A stretch of DNA of 48,810 nt, taken from the NCBI GenBank assembly GCA_026954015.1, contig JAIXLP010000050.1, positions 131,761-180,570 on the forward strand, written 5' to 3'. The notes below the pieces were generated by a model. It saw only the letters and a list, made by a program, of their open reading frames with translations, made no database searches and was not told the DNA's origin. A program made the position numbers and the translations under genes. Shown piece after piece: positions 1-7,883 of this stretch (position 1 is its first letter; every line of letters starts with the position of its first letter). This DNA is from Burkholderiales bacterium. GTDB lineage: Bacteria; Pseudomonadota; Gammaproteobacteria; Burkholderiales; Burkholderiaceae_C.

Positions 1-170
1 TCAACCCCAACGGCTCGGGCATCTCGCTCGGCCACCCCGTGGGCGCCACGGGCGCGATCATCACCACCAAGGCCATTGCCGAGTTGCACCGCACGGGCGG
101 GCGCCATGCGCTCGTGACGATGTGCATCGGCGGCGGGCAGGGCATCGCGGCGATTTTCGAGCGCGTCTAG
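1..170 (+). CDS. acetyl-CoA acetyltransferase (thiolase), C-terminal end only
   Basis: The reading frame is open from base 3 and ends at TAG 168-170, giving the last 55 residues of a thiolase; the start lies outside the window. Two class signatures are visible: the catalytic histidine motif GHPVGATG and the catalytic cysteine motif CIGGGQG close to the C terminus. Thiolases condense or cleave acyl-CoA thioesters in beta-oxidation or polyhydroxyalkanoate/ketone body metabolism. With only the tail visible, a biosynthetic (PhaA-like) and a degradative (FadA-like) enzyme cannot be told apart. The next gene is about 60 bp downstream on the same strand and is unrelated. Confidence 0.93.
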   Translation, partial: NPNGSGISLGHPVGATGAIITTKAIAELHRTGGRHALVTMCIGGGQGIAAIFERV

Positions 171-229
171 GTGTTCACGGGTGGTTGCGCCATCGCTGTA
201 CGGCACCCCCACCCCGGTGCCGCACGACG

Positions 230-694
230 ATGAAGCCACCGGCCACGCACGGGCCACTTGGGATGGAGCACGCGGCAACCGCGCTCGCGCCCGAACTGCT
301 GCGGGCCTACCACGCTGCCGAGTACCACGTGCACTCCGAGCCGCCGTTCACGCTGCGCATCGGAGCGGCGAACGCCGACCTCCGCGCGTTACACCAGTGG
401 CTGGGTGTCACGTGCAGCGCCTACATCACCGCCGTGAACCCGCGCAGCACCCAGCTGGAGCCGGACGCCAATGCCGCGCGCATGCAGGCCTTGGCGCTCG
501 CGGTGGCGGCGCTGAACCTGCACGCCATCCCCGGCGCGGCGCGTGACCCCACCGGAGCCTGGCCAGAAGAGCCGAGTCTGCTCGTGCCGGGGCTCGGCCT
601 GCACACAGCGCAAGCACTTGGCGCACGCTGGGAGCAAAACGCCCTCGTCTGGTGCGACGCCGACGCGGTCGCCCGGCTGATCCTGCTGCGTTGA
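230..694 (+). CDS. DUF3293 family protein
   Basis: A predicted cytoplasmic protein of 154 residues. It has the signatures of the DUF3293 family: a YITAVNPRS segment in the first half, a G-x-x-x-D-P-T-G-x-WPEEPSLLVPG segment, and a closing QNALVWCDAD segment. The biochemical function of the family is not known. The ATG at 230 gives the usual family length; a second ATG at 263 is also possible, and neither has a convincing ribosome binding site. An open frame continues upstream into the thiolase gene but codes for nothing recognisable there. The gene stands alone between the thiolase tail and an origin-like non-coding region. Confidence 0.78.
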   Translation: MKPPATHGPLGMEHAATALAPELLRAYHAAEYHVHSEPPFTLRIGAANADLRALHQWLGVTCSAYITAVNPRSTQLEPDANAARMQALALAVAALNLHAIPGAARDPTGAWPEEPSLLVPGLGLHTAQALGARWEQNALVWCDADAVARLILLR

Positions 695-1005
695 ATCAAG
701 GCGCTATCCGCACACCCCTCCGAAGTGCGGGCTGTGGACAAGCTGGGTATGGTCCAAGAACAAACCGGCACTTGTCCACAGGCGGCGCGACCCAGCCGAA
801 CTTGTCCCCATCGCGGCACGGCGGCACTGGCTGCAAACCACCGTGTTGTCGCAACGCGAAGTGCCTGTCGATTCAGGGAAAAACCGGGTTTTCCACACAA
901 ACCGGGGAGCCTTGCTACTACTACCATGTTTCAATACCTCTTTCTGAAGACATAGCAAGCAGCCCAAGGCAAACGAGCACCCATGCCCGGACGCAGGCTG
1001 CGCGT
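695..1005. other. Non-coding origin-like region (candidate oriC) with DnaA-box cluster
   Basis: No credible gene lies here. The stretch contains four sequences one or two bases from the DnaA box TTATCCACA: TGTGGACAA at 733-741 (reverse orientation), TTGTCCACA at 772-780, TTGTCCCCA at 802-810 and TTTTCCACA at 889-897. The first two form an exact 11-bp inverted pair (CTGTGGACAAG / CTTGTCCACAG). After the last box come a GC-rich spacer (901-911), then CTACTACTA at 915-923, which reads as three 3'-GAT-5' DnaA-trios on the other strand, then a clearly AT-richer segment (about 926-955). That order (boxes, GC spacer, trios, AT-rich) is the known basal unwinding architecture of bacterial origins. Origin function is inferred; dnaA is not adjacent. 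Confidence 0.6.
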
Positions 1006-2259
1006 TCAGCGCAGCATCGCGTAGCCCACGAGCACCGCCGCAATCAGCCCGACCGCGTCCGCCAGCAGTGCGCACGCCAGCGCGTGGCGTGTGTGCTTAA
1101 CGCCCACGCTGCCGAAGTACACCGCAAGCACGTAGAACGTGGTTTCGGTCGATCCCTGGATGATGCTGGCCAGGCGCCCGACGAAGGAATCCACGCCGTA
1201 GGTTTGCAGCACGTCGATCATCAGTCCGCGTGCGCCGGCGCCCGAGAGAATTTTCATGAGGCCCACGGGCAGCGCTGGCAGGAAGGCGGTATCGAGCCCG
1301 AGCGCTGCCACGCCCGCGCCCAGCGCGGCAAGGATCGCATCCATGCCGCCCGCGGCGCGAAATGCGCCGATGGCGACCAGGATGGCGACGAGGTAGGGCA
1401 CGATCTGCACCGCCACGTCGAAACCCTGGTGCGCCCCGTCGATGAACGCCTCGTAGACGTTGATGCGCCGCCACACGCCCGCCAGCAGGAACAGCGCGAC
1501 GATGGCCAGGATCACCGCAGCACCCGTGGTGCCCGCGATGCGCGCGGCCTGCTCGGCGGGCAGGCGCGCCAGCAGCGCCACGCTGCCCAGTAGTACGCCC
1601 GCGACCGCCAGCACCGGCAGCAGCAGGCGGGTGCGCCACAGTGGCAGGCGCTGCGCCACGGCCACCGCGAGCACGCCCGCAAGCAGCCCGATGAAGGTGA
1701 CGATGAGCGTGGGCAAAAAGATGTCGGCCGCGTTGAAGCCGCTGGTCAGGCCCTGCTGCAACGCCACGCTCTGGCGGATGGCGATGACCGAGGTGGGAAT
1801 CAGCGTGAGCCCGGCGGTGTTCATCACGACGAACATGATCTGCGCGTTGCTGGCGCTGCCCGGCGCCTCGCGGTTGAGCGTCTGCAGTTCCTGCATGGCG
1901 GTGAGGCCCAGCGGCGTCGCGGCGTTGTCCAGGCCCAGCAGGTTGGCCGAGATGTTGAGCGTCATCGCGCCCTGCGCGGGGTGGCCGGTGGGCACTTCCG
2001 GGAACAATCGTTTGAGCAGTGGCTGCGCCCCGCGCGCGAGCAGTTCGACCATGCCCGCCTTTTCACCCACGCGCATCAGGCCCAGCCACAGCGCCATGAT
2101 GCCCGCGAGGCCGAGCGCGATCTCGAAGCCCGAGCGCGCGCCGTCGAACATCGCGGTGAGCAGGCTCTGGAAGATCTCCGCATCGCCCAGCCACCAGCGC
2201 ACGCAGGCGGTGGCGAATGCGATGAGGAAGAACCCGACCCAGACCGCGTTGAGCGCCAT
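1006..2259 (-). CDS. Fused SpmA-SpmB nucleoside-recognition (Gate) membrane protein
   Basis: A 417-residue, very hydrophobic inner-membrane protein made of two nucleoside-recognition (Gate) halves. The N-terminal half resembles SpmA (segment around SANLLGLDNAATPLGL) and the C-terminal half resembles SpmB (around GSTETTFYVLAVYFGSVG). In spore formers these are two separate spore-maturation proteins. In non-sporulating proteobacteria the fused form is common and its substrate is unknown. The ATG at 2257-2259 was chosen because homology begins at MALNAVWVGFF; the frame extends upstream but that part overlaps rdgC and looks spurious. It lies 13 bp downstream of rdgC on the same strand, so the two may be cotranscribed. 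Confidence 0.85.
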   Translation of the reverse strand: MALNAVWVGFFLIAFATACVRWWLGDAEIFQSLLTAMFDGARSGFEIALGLAGIMALWLGLMRVGEKAGMVELLARGAQPLLKRLFPEVPTGHPAQGAMTLNISANLLGLDNAATPLGLTAMQELQTLNREAPGSASNAQIMFVVMNTAGLTLIPTSVIAIRQSVALQQGLTSGFNAADIFLPTLIVTFIGLLAGVLAVAVAQRLPLWRTRLLLPVLAVAGVLLGSVALLARLPAEQAARIAGTTGAAVILAIVALFLLAGVWRRINVYEAFIDGAHQGFDVAVQIVPYLVAILVAIGAFRAAGGMDAILAALGAGVAALGLDTAFLPALPVGLMKILSGAGARGLMIDVLQTYGVDSFVGRLASIIQGSTETTFYVLAVYFGSVGVKHTRHALACALLADAVGLIAAVLVGYAMLR

Positions 2260-2272
2260 GGGGCGGGCCGGT

Positions 2273-3166
2273 TCAGGCGGCGGGCCGCTCGCCGCCAAGC
2301 GCGGCGATGAGGTCGGGCAGCAGCCGCGCAAGCTCCCCGGTGACGAGCGCCACGTCGGCGTCGAAATCGTCGTCACCGCGCTGGCGTTCCTGCTGCCCGG
2401 TCTCCAGCAGCGCCACGCGGCGCAGTTGCAGCCCTTCGGTGAGGACGAAGCCCACACGGCCCTGCCAGGTCAACGCCAGGCGCGTGGGCAGCTTGCCCAC
2501 ACGGATGTGCTCGGGCACTTCGGCAATATCGAGCGGGTGACGGGCGTAGCGCACCACGGCCTTGCTGGCGTCCGCGGCCTTGAGCTCGCATTCGTGGTCG
2601 ATGGAAAAGCCCGCCGGCGGCTCCTGCGCCAGCAGCCACGCGGCCATCGCGGCCTGCGGGCTGGTCTGCGTGTCCAGCAGCGCCAGCGCCAGGCCAGGCA
2701 CCTGCTTCGTGAGCTGGGTGGTGATCGCGTCGGCGCGGGTCTGGTTGCTGGTGCCGATGGCCAGCAGCCGCGCACGCGGGTCCAGCCACACGTCCACGCT
2801 GGAGCGCTGGGTGAAGGCCTGTGGCAGCAGATCGAGGCGCGCTTCGTCCTTGAGGTCGCGCCGCTCCCTGCGCCCTGGTGTGCGACCGCTTTCCTGCGTG
2901 ATGCGCTGCACGCTTTCCTCGACGCGGCGGGCCACCACGGCCGCAGGCAGCACGCGCTTTTCCTGCTGGTGGCAGGCGATCCAGTGCCCGCCGATACTTT
3001 CCACAAGTGCACCATGCGCCTGCCCGCGCGGCGCGCTCCAGCCGCCGGAGATCTCCTGCGTGGCGCTGCATTCGGTGAAGGGGTCGGCCGCGAGTGCGCT
3101 TTCCAGCGCGGAAAGATCGGGTTGCCAGTGCGCGGCGATGCGGTAGACGATAAGGTTCTTGAGCAC
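2273..3166 (-). CDS. rdgC: Recombination-associated protein RdgC
   Basis: A 297-residue protein, the usual length for RdgC, starting with the typical MLKNLIVYRI and containing family blocks such as GALVESIGGHWIA and DLLPQAFTQRS. RdgC forms a ring-shaped dimer that binds double-stranded DNA without sequence specificity and restrains RecA at the nucleoid; it is needed in recombination-deficient E. coli. The gene is followed on the same strand by the SpmAB fusion gene after 13 bp. Upstream, toward 3182-3208, lies an inverted repeat of the Comamonadaceae intergenic type. Confidence 0.95.
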   Translation of the reverse strand: MLKNLIVYRIAAHWQPDLSALESALAADPFTECSATQEISGGWSAPRGQAHGALVESIGGHWIACHQQEKRVLPAAVVARRVEESVQRITQESGRTPGRRERRDLKDEARLDLLPQAFTQRSSVDVWLDPRARLLAIGTSNQTRADAITTQLTKQVPGLALALLDTQTSPQAAMAAWLLAQEPPAGFSIDHECELKAADASKAVVRYARHPLDIAEVPEHIRVGKLPTRLALTWQGRVGFVLTEGLQLRRVALLETGQQERQRGDDDFDADVALVTGELARLLPDLIAALGGERPAA

Positions 3167-3181
3167 AATAAAAGAGTAGCT

Positions 3182-3208
3182 GCTGGCGCTTGCCTGACAA
3201 GCGCCAGC
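3182..3208. repeat. REP-like inverted repeat, copy 1
   Basis: Perfect 11-bp arms GCTGGCGCTTG (3182-3192) and CAAGCGCCAGC (3198-3208) flank a 5-bp loop. It sits between the divergent rdgC and Spy-like genes. A shorter version of the same core lies at 22584-22617, and a degenerate version lies inside a coding sequence at 47131-47166. Elements with this core are common between genes in Comamonadaceae. No transposase is nearby, so this is a REP/MITE-like short element or a transcription-end hairpin rather than an insertion sequence. Confidence 0.75.
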
Positions 3209-3360
3209 GCCTGATTTTCAGGGAAAAATGCGGTGCACCGCCATCCTGCGGGAACACAACATTGCCGCAACTTTACACAGTTGCAGCACGCGCACACGGG
3301 GGCGATACATCGCGGCCGCAGACTGCACCCATCGACAACCTCCCTGGAAAGGAACGCACC

Positions 3361-3897
3361 ATGATGAATGCCAAGACCTCCTTCGTTGCTGCGGCCGTCG
3401 CTGCCCTGCTCGCGCTGGGCAGCGTAGGCGCCATCGCAGCGCCCGCGGCGGACGGAACCAATGCTGCCCAGACCGCGCAGCGCGAGCAGGGCAGGCACAT
3501 GCGTGCCGAGCGCTGGCAGCAAAAGCGTGCCGAGTACACCGCCGCGCTGAAAGCCGGGCTGCAGCTGACCGACGCGCAACAACCGGCGTGGGACGCGTTC
3601 CAGCAGGCAATGCAGCCCACGCCGCACGCGCGGCTCGACCGCGAAGGGCTGGCCAAACTCACCACGCCCGAACGCATCGACCGCATGCGCGCGCTGCGTG
3701 CACAGCGCGACGCCGAGGCCGACCGGCGTGGCGATGCGGTGAAAACCTTCTACGCCGCGCTCACGCCCGAGCAGCAGAAGGTGTTCGACGCGCAGCGCAT
3801 GGGGAGTGATCACCGCGGGCTCCGCCACGGCCACAAGGGCCACGCGGGCCAGCGCATGCACCACGGACCAGCCATGGGTGGCCCGTCGGCAGGCTGA
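3361..3897 (+). CDS. Periplasmic Spy/CpxP-family LTXXQ-motif protein
   Basis: A 178-residue exported protein. Residues 1 to about 27 form a signal peptide that ends at an alanine-rich site (AIAAPA). The mature part is charged, largely helical, and carries two LTXXQ-type motifs, LTDAQQ and LTPEQQ, the hallmark of Spy/CpxP periplasmic chaperones and stress sensors. The C terminus is rich in His, Gly and Met (HGHKGHAGQRMHH), which may bind metal ions. The ATG at 3361 follows a good ribosome binding site (GGAAAGGA). Spy chaperones prevent aggregation of unfolded periplasmic proteins; CpxP modulates the Cpx envelope stress system. The exact role here is not determined. Confidence 0.85.
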   Translation: MMNAKTSFVAAAVAALLALGSVGAIAAPAADGTNAAQTAQREQGRHMRAERWQQKRAEYTAALKAGLQLTDAQQPAWDAFQQAMQPTPHARLDREGLAKLTTPERIDRMRALRAQRDAEADRRGDAVKTFYAALTPEQQKVFDAQRMGSDHRGLRHGHKGHAGQRMHHGPAMGGPSAG

Positions 3898-3932
3898 TGC
3901 CCCGACGCTTGCACGACGTGGCGCTGGCCTAT

Positions 3933-3964
3933 AGACTTTCATGCCTTTGATGGCATGAAAGTCT
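3933..3964. other. Perfect 13-bp inverted repeat between Spy-like gene and pagL
   Basis: The arms AGACTTTCATGCC (3933-3945) and GGCATGAAAGTCT (3952-3964) are exact reverse complements around the 6-bp loop TTTGAT. It begins 35 bp after the stop of the Spy-like gene and ends 8 bp before the GTG start of the PagL gene. There is no T-run after it, so it is an imperfect intrinsic terminator at best. It could instead be an operator or a 5' leader hairpin controlling pagL. Confidence 0.7.
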
Positions 3965-3972
3965 GATTCCAA

Positions 3973-4515
3973 GTGCATTTATCACGCCTGCATGCGTTTT
4001 GCGCGTTGACCGCGCTCTCGTGCACCGTGGCGGCGCAGCAAGCGCCGGCCACGGTGTCCCTGTATGCGCAAGGTGGCTGGGCCGAGAGCCACACGCATAC
4101 CCTGACACTGGGTGCGGCCCTGCCGTGGTCATGGCACAAGCCGTTGGGCAGTGGCGTGCTGAGCGGCTACTGGGATGTGTATCTGAGCCACTGGCGCTAC
4201 GACGGTGCCGGCCGCAGCCGGCTGCTGCTGCTCGGACTCACGCCCACGCTGCGCTGGACGCCCCATGGCGGTAGCTCGCCCTGGTTTGCCGAGGCTGGCA
4301 TAGGCGCGACGCTGACCAACCACCTGTACCGCACCGTGGACGAGGAGTTCAGCACCGCGTTCAATTTTGCTTCCCACCTTGGTGTGGGACTGCGCTGGGG
4401 TGCGCAGCGCAGGCACGAAGTGGTGCTGCGCCTGCAGCACGTCTCCAACGCGGCGATCAAGCACCCCAACCCGGGGCAGAACTTCGTGCAGCTGCGCTAC
4501 GCGGTGCAGCTATAG
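3973..4515 (+). CDS. pagL: Acyloxyacyl hydrolase / lipid A 3-O-deacylase PagL family
   Basis: A 180-residue predicted outer-membrane beta-barrel protein with an N-terminal signal sequence (about residues 1-21, ending VAAQQ). PagL enzymes remove the 3-position acyl chain of lipid A in the outer membrane. The catalytic motif H-x-S-N is present as HVSNAAIKHPNPG (His156, Ser158). The residue expected to complete the triad, a Glu 14 positions after the His in the Pseudomonas enzyme, appears to be Asn170, though this alignment was made by eye. The start is a GTG at 3973 because no ATG fits upstream of the signal peptide. A perfect hairpin lies just before the start. Confidence 0.8.
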   Translation: MHLSRLHAFCALTALSCTVAAQQAPATVSLYAQGGWAESHTHTLTLGAALPWSWHKPLGSGVLSGYWDVYLSHWRYDGAGRSRLLLLGLTPTLRWTPHGGSSPWFAEAGIGATLTNHLYRTVDEEFSTAFNFASHLGVGLRWGAQRRHEVVLRLQHVSNAAIKHPNPGQNFVQLRYAVQL

Positions 4516-4525
4516 GCCGGGGGGC

Positions 4526-5008
4526 TCAGGGCCTGCGAAAGTGCGTGCTCTGGCGTGACCAGTACGGGCCGTCCAGCCGGTCCAGGCGCACCGTGCCGCC
4601 CGACGACGGCGCGTGCACGAAACGCCCCTGGCCAACGTAGATGCCGGCATGTGTCGGGCGTGAGCGGCCGAACAGCACGAGGTCGCCGGTGCGCAGATCG
4701 GCTTCGGTGACGGCGTTGCCGAAATGGTCGAGTTGCGCCACGGTGCGCGGCGGCGCCACGCCGGTTGCGCTGCGGTACACGTAGCCGATGAGGCCGCTGC
4801 AATCGAAACCGCCCTCAGGTGTGTTGCCGCCCCACCGGTACGGCGTGCCCACGAGGCCGAGCGCGTGGATCGCGATGTCGCTCGCCTGCTCACTGGTGAG
4901 CGCGGGCGGTGCCGGCCGGATGGGTGCGGGTGGTGTGGTATTGCATGCCGCGAGCAGGAGCGCGGCTGCCAGCAGCCCTGTGCGCGGTAAACAGTGCCAT
5001 GTTTGCAT
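4526..5008 (-). CDS. NlpC/P60-family cell-wall hydrolase, lipoprotein
   Basis: A 160-residue lipoprotein. The signal peptide ends in a lipobox LLLAAC, with Cys22 as the lipidated residue, followed by a short Pro/Ala-rich linker. The NlpC/P60 domain spans about residues 45-155, with the catalytic triad visible: Cys70 in FDCSGL, His120 in THAGIYVG and His132 in FVHAP. Such enzymes usually cut the D-Glu to diamino acid bond of peptidoglycan stem peptides (compare Spr/MepS). The ATG at 5006-5008 was chosen because it places the signal peptide correctly; an ATG 9 codons upstream adds an unusual Cys-rich tip. It is convergent with pagL, the two stops being 10 bp apart. Confidence 0.9.
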   Translation of the reverse strand: MQTWHCLPRTGLLAAALLLAACNTTPPAPIRPAPPALTSEQASDIAIHALGLVGTPYRWGGNTPEGGFDCSGLIGYVYRSATGVAPPRTVAQLDHFGNAVTEADLRTGDLVLFGRSRPTHAGIYVGQGRFVHAPSSGGTVRLDRLDGPYWSRQSTHFRRP

Positions 5009-5037
5009 GCGGCAAGCGTAGCAGCAACCGCGCACAC

Positions 5038-5820
5038 TCAGCCGTCCACGCGGCGGCTCCAGTCTTCGACCGTGCCGGCTTCAAGCCGCTGCTGCACGAG
5101 TTTCTGCCACGATGCGGGCAGCCTGAGCCGGGCGAGTTCGCGCAGCAGATCCGGGTCGAGCATGCGCTGCCGGTAGAGCACCGCGATCACGCGCGCGAGC
5201 GGCCAAGCGCGATGCGGTCGCTCGACGAGCCAGAGCGCGTCGCCCGCCTGCACCTGGCCGGGTTCGAGCACCCGGTAATACCAGCCGGTGTAGCCGGTGC
5301 GCTGCACGCGCAGCGCCATGTCGGCGATGCCGAAGCGCGTGTTGAGCTTCCAGCAGGGCTGGCGGCTTTGCGAAACTTCCAGCAACGCGCTGCCGGCACG
5401 TACGCGGTCGCCCCAGCAGAGGTCGGCTTCGGTGACGCCGATGGTGGAGAAGTTTTCGCCAAACGCGCCCGGCGCCTCGAGCACCGGCAGCGGCCCGAGC
5501 TGCTCGCGCCAGGCGCGGTAGTGTTCGTGCGCATAGTGGTGCACCGCCTTGTCCGGGCCACCGTGCACGCGCAGGTCACCCTGTTCATCGCCTTCGAGCC
5601 CGCGCGGCCCGATGTGCACCGGCCCGGTGATGGGCTGTTTGGCGATGCCGCTCATGCCGCCGGGCCGGCCATCGAGGTGCGCGTACGGCGTGGCCGGGGC
5701 ACGCAGCACGGTGCAGATACGTGCCAGCGGCTGCGCATCGGCAGGTATGGTGGGGAAAATCGTGGCCACGAGGCAGATTGTCAACGTGTGCCGCGCCACC
5801 TTGCTCACGCACACGCGCAT
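5038..5820 (-). CDS. MOSC domain protein (YiiM type)
   Basis: Up to 260 residues. The MOSC core begins around residue 35 and contains GLEGDEQGDLRVHGGPDKAVHHY, split by family-typical glycines, then GAFGENF and the conserved cysteine in SQSRQPCWKL. YiiM/YcbX-type MOSC proteins act as molybdenum-dependent N-hydroxylated compound reductases or sulfur carriers. A YiiM C-terminal extension is present. The ATG at 5818-5820 gives an unusual hydrophobic N terminus that looks like a signal peptide (about residues 10-29), so translation may really start further in. The gene is divergent from the antiporter gene, only 41 bp away, so their promoters must overlap. Confidence 0.85.
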   Translation of the reverse strand: MRVCVSKVARHTLTICLVATIFPTIPADAQPLARICTVLRAPATPYAHLDGRPGGMSGIAKQPITGPVHIGPRGLEGDEQGDLRVHGGPDKAVHHYAHEHYRAWREQLGPLPVLEAPGAFGENFSTIGVTEADLCWGDRVRAGSALLEVSQSRQPCWKLNTRFGIADMALRVQRTGYTGWYYRVLEPGQVQAGDALWLVERPHRAWPLARVIAVLYRQRMLDPDLLRELARLRLPASWQKLVQQRLEAGTVEDWSRRVDG

Positions 5821-5861
5821 GCCACAATCGCGCGCTTGTCTTTCGCAGGTTTACTTCGCCC

Positions 5862-7883
5862 ATGGAACCGATCTTCGCGAAGCTGGTCGAGCAGTTTCAG
5901 TTGCCGCTGCACAGCCCGGTACTGATTTTCTCCCTGATCCTCTTCATCATCCTGCTTGCGCCCGTCCTGCTGGAGAAGGTGCGCACGCCGGACATCATCG
6001 GGCTCATCGTCGCCGGGATATTGATCGGCCCGCACGGCTTCAACATCCTTGAAAAGAGCCTGTTCGTCGATGTGTTCTCCACCATCGGCCTGCTCTACAT
6101 CATGTTTCTCGCGGGGCTGGAACTCAATCTGATCGAGTTCAAGGCCAACGCGGGCCGCAGCTTCACCTTTGGCGTGGCGACGTTCGCGATTCCGTTCGCC
6201 TTGGGCTACCCCGTATGCCACTATCTGCTGGGCATGGATGTCTGGGCGAGCCTGTTGATCTCGAGCATCTTCGCCACGCACACGCTCGTGACCTACCCGA
6301 TCGCGAGCAAGCACGGCGTCACCAAGGACCCGAGCGTGGCGATCACCGTGGGCGGCACGATCCTGACCGATACCGCCGTGCTCGTGGTGCTGGCGATGAT
6401 CCTGGGCGCGAAGAACGGCGGGCTCACGCCCGAGTTCTGGACGCGGCTGGTGGTGTCGCTCGTGATCTTCGTCGCGTTCATGGCGCTGGCAGTGCCGTGG
6501 ATCGCGCGACGCTTTTTCGAGCGCCAGGCACACCAGAAGCACTCGCACTACATCTTCGTGCTCGCGATCATGTTCCTCTCGGCATTTTTGTCGGAAGTGG
6601 CGGGGCTGGAGCCCATCATCGGCGCGTTCGCGGCGGGCCTGGCGCTCAACCGGCTGATTCCGAATTCATCGGCGCTGATGAACCGCATCGAGTACCTCGG
6701 CAATTCGCTGTTCATCCCGTTCTTCCTGATCAGCGTGGGCATGATCGTCAACATTCGCGTGGTGTTCGACGGCTTCACCGTGCTTTTGATCGCGGTGGCG
6801 ATGACGATCACCGCGTTTGCCGGCAAGTACGTTGCCGCCGACGTGACCAGCCGGGTGTTTCGCCTCAAGAGCGCGCAGCGCGACCTGATCTTCGGCCTGA
6901 GTTCGGCGCATGCGGCGGCGACGCTCGCGGTGGTGATCGTCGGCTACCGCGCGGGCATCGTGGACGACCACGTGATCAACGCGATCATCGTGATCATCCT
7001 GCTGTCGTGCGTGATCGCCTCGGTGGTGACCGAGAAGGCGGCGACGGTGCTGGAGGAGCAGTCGGGCGGCGCGCAGGCGACGGCGCAGACCTCGCGCGAC
7101 GCGGGCGAGCAGATCCTGGTGTCGCTCTCCAACCCGGCAGAGTTCGAGCATCTGCTGCGCTTTGCGGTGCTCATCAAGGATCGCAAGTCCAGTCAGCCGC
7201 TCGCGGTGGTCAATGTCGTGCCCAATACCGAGGAGGCGGAGCAGAATGTCGCGCTCGCCAAGCAGGCGCTCGAAGACGTGCGTGCCGAGGCCAGCGGCGC
7301 GGACGTGGACGTGAACGTGATGGCGACGATAGACCACAACCCCGGCACTGGCGTGTCACGCACCGCGCGCGAGATCGCCGCCGATCTGATCGTGCTCGAC
7401 TGGCCGCAGGGCAACGGCTTCATCACCTCGCTTGTCGGCAACAAGTTCGCCAGCGTCCTCTACCAGACGGCGAAGACGGTGTTCGTGTGCAACCTGGATG
7501 TGCCCGCGAGCAAGTACACCGGCATCTTCGTGATCCTGCCGCAACAGGCGGAGGCTGCGGCGGGGTTCGATCTGTACTGGCGCAAGATCGCCAAGCTCGC
7601 GGCCGAGCATTCGGCGCCGGTGCACGTCAATTGCGGCAATGCGACGTTCAAGGCGGTGCGGGCGTGTCTGGACCAGCATCGGCTTGCGATGAAGGTGGAC
7701 CATACCGAGTTCACCGACTGGGATGATTTCTTCATCGTCTTTCGCCGGATGAGCGACACCGACCTGCTCATCATGGTCTCGGCGCGCGAAGGCGATCTGG
7801 CCTACGCTCCCTACCTGGACCGGCTGCCGCAAAAGCTGGAAAAGCACTTTCCGTCGCTCAACAAGATTCTGATCTACCCTTGA
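5862..7883 (+). CDS. CPA2-family cation:proton antiporter with C-terminal universal-stress-like region
   Basis: A 673-residue protein. About residues 20-415 form a Na+/H+ exchanger domain with roughly 12 membrane segments and the family stretches GLIVAGILIGPHG, GGTILTDTAVLV and GLSSAHAAATLA. About residues 435-670 are soluble and resemble a universal stress protein-like domain. This layout is common in CPA2 antiporters of Bacteroidetes and proteobacteria; the ion exchanged (Na+ or K+) cannot be told from sequence. The ATG at 5862 is where homology begins. The stop codon TGA (7881-7883) lies inside the -35 box of the downstream copper-regulated promoter. Confidence 0.88.
   Translation: MEPIFAKLVEQFQLPLHSPVLIFSLILFIILLAPVLLEKVRTPDIIGLIVAGILIGPHGFNILEKSLFVDVFSTIGLLYIMFLAGLELNLIEFKANAGRSFTFGVATFAIPFALGYPVCHYLLGMDVWASLLISSIFATHTLVTYPIASKHGVTKDPSVAITVGGTILTDTAVLVVLAMILGAKNGGLTPEFWTRLVVSLVIFVAFMALAVPWIARRFFERQAHQKHSHYIFVLAIMFLSAFLSEVAGLEPIIGAFAAGLALNRLIPNSSALMNRIEYLGNSLFIPFFLISVGMIVNIRVVFDGFTVLLIAVAMTITAFAGKYVAADVTSRVFRLKSAQRDLIFGLSSAHAAATLAVVIVGYRAGIVDDHVINAIIVIILLSCVIASVVTEKAATVLEEQSGGAQATAQTSRDAGEQILVSLSNPAEFEHLLRFAVLIKDRKSSQPLAVVNVVPNTEEAEQNVALAKQALEDVRAEASGADVDVNVMATIDHNPGTGVSRTAREIAADLIVLDWPQGNGFITSLVGNKFASVLYQTAKTVFVCNLDVPASKYTGIFVILPQQAEAAAGFDLYWRKIAKLAAEHSAPVHVNCGNATFKAVRACLDQHRLAMKVDHTEFTDWDDFFIVFRRMSDTDLLIMVSAREGDLAYAPYLDRLPQKLEKHFPSLNKILIYP

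Noticed and set aside
725-955. Open frames crossing the origin-like region, on both strands
   Set aside because: No homology that I recognise, no ribosome binding sites, and the DNA is better explained by DnaA boxes, trios and AT-rich sequence.
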